The notes below the pieces were generated by a model. It searched no databases. It was not told the origin of the DNA and saw only the letters and a list, made by a program, of their open reading frames with translations. A program made the translations under genes and the position numbers. Below are positions 53,265 to 53,283 of a stretch of DNA of 53,283 nt, in pieces. The stretch's first letter is position 1, and each line of letters opens with the position of its first letter. The stretch is from contig BEDY01000017.1 of assembly GCA_002335605.1 (NCBI GenBank), positions 1 through 53,283 of the forward strand. Reading direction: 5' to 3'. The DNA is from Prillingera fragicola (lineage: Eukaryota; Basidiomycota; Tremellomycetes; Trichosporonales; Trichosporonaceae).

Positions 53265-53283
53265 TATTATTGTTAATAATAGT
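53140..53283. repeat. Terminal direct repeat, right copy
   Basis: Identical to 1-144. It contains the nad4L 5' end and 19 nt of upstream spacer. Confidence 0.93.

Overview
This window is a complete fungal mitochondrial genome sequenced a little more than once around a circle. Bases 1-144 are repeated exactly at 53140-53283, so the molecule closes at about 53,139 bp. It is very AT-rich. It carries nad1-6 and nad4L, cob, cox1-3, atp6, atp8, atp9, rps3, both rRNAs, 24 tRNAs covering all 20 amino acids, and a bacterial-type RNase P RNA gene (rnpB). A mitochondrial rnpB together with the full nad set and rps3 points to an early-diverging (zygomycete-grade) fungus, in the range of Mucoromycota or Zoopagomycota. 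The closer placement (for example Entomophthorales/Conidiobolus-like) is an inference I cannot confirm without a search.

Layout: there are only two strand switches. From the divergent spacer at about 3123-3311, nad4, trnD, nad4L and nad5 lie on the minus strand. cox1, atp8, an orphan 407-codon reading frame, and trnR(ucu), trnA, trnF and trnY lie on the plus strand up to about 16.85 kb. A 1.6 kb AT-rich convergent spacer follows. Everything else is on the minus strand (listed here in plus-coordinate order): trnW, trnC, rnl, rps3, trnM, rnpB, trnH, nad1, cox2, trnV, nad3/nad2, trnG, trnR, trnL, atp9, a tRNA cluster, nad6, trnN, trnP, cob, trnI, cox3, atp6, rns, trnS and nad5/nad4L.

Thirteen group I introns interrupt cox1 (7), cob (4) and nad5 (2). 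Almost all carry homing-endonuclease frames read in phase from the upstream exon: eleven LAGLIDADG and one GIY-YIG. cox1 is cut into eight exons, two of them only 11 nt long. The last cox1 intron instead carries an unrecognised membrane protein with 11-residue repeats. A broken LAGLIDADG gene sits just 3' of cox3.

Genetic code: the respiratory and ATP-synthase genes contain no in-frame TGA. rps3, several intron ORFs and the orphan ORF are continuous only if TGA is read as Trp. The only trnW seen has anticodon CCA. This mismatch is the most interesting feature of the window.

Two short signals recur in sense orientation. AATCCCC lies just 3' of many genes (a likely RNA 3'-processing mark). TTAAAAGTAA lies 5' of several transcription units and resembles the yeast mitochondrial nonanucleotide promoter.
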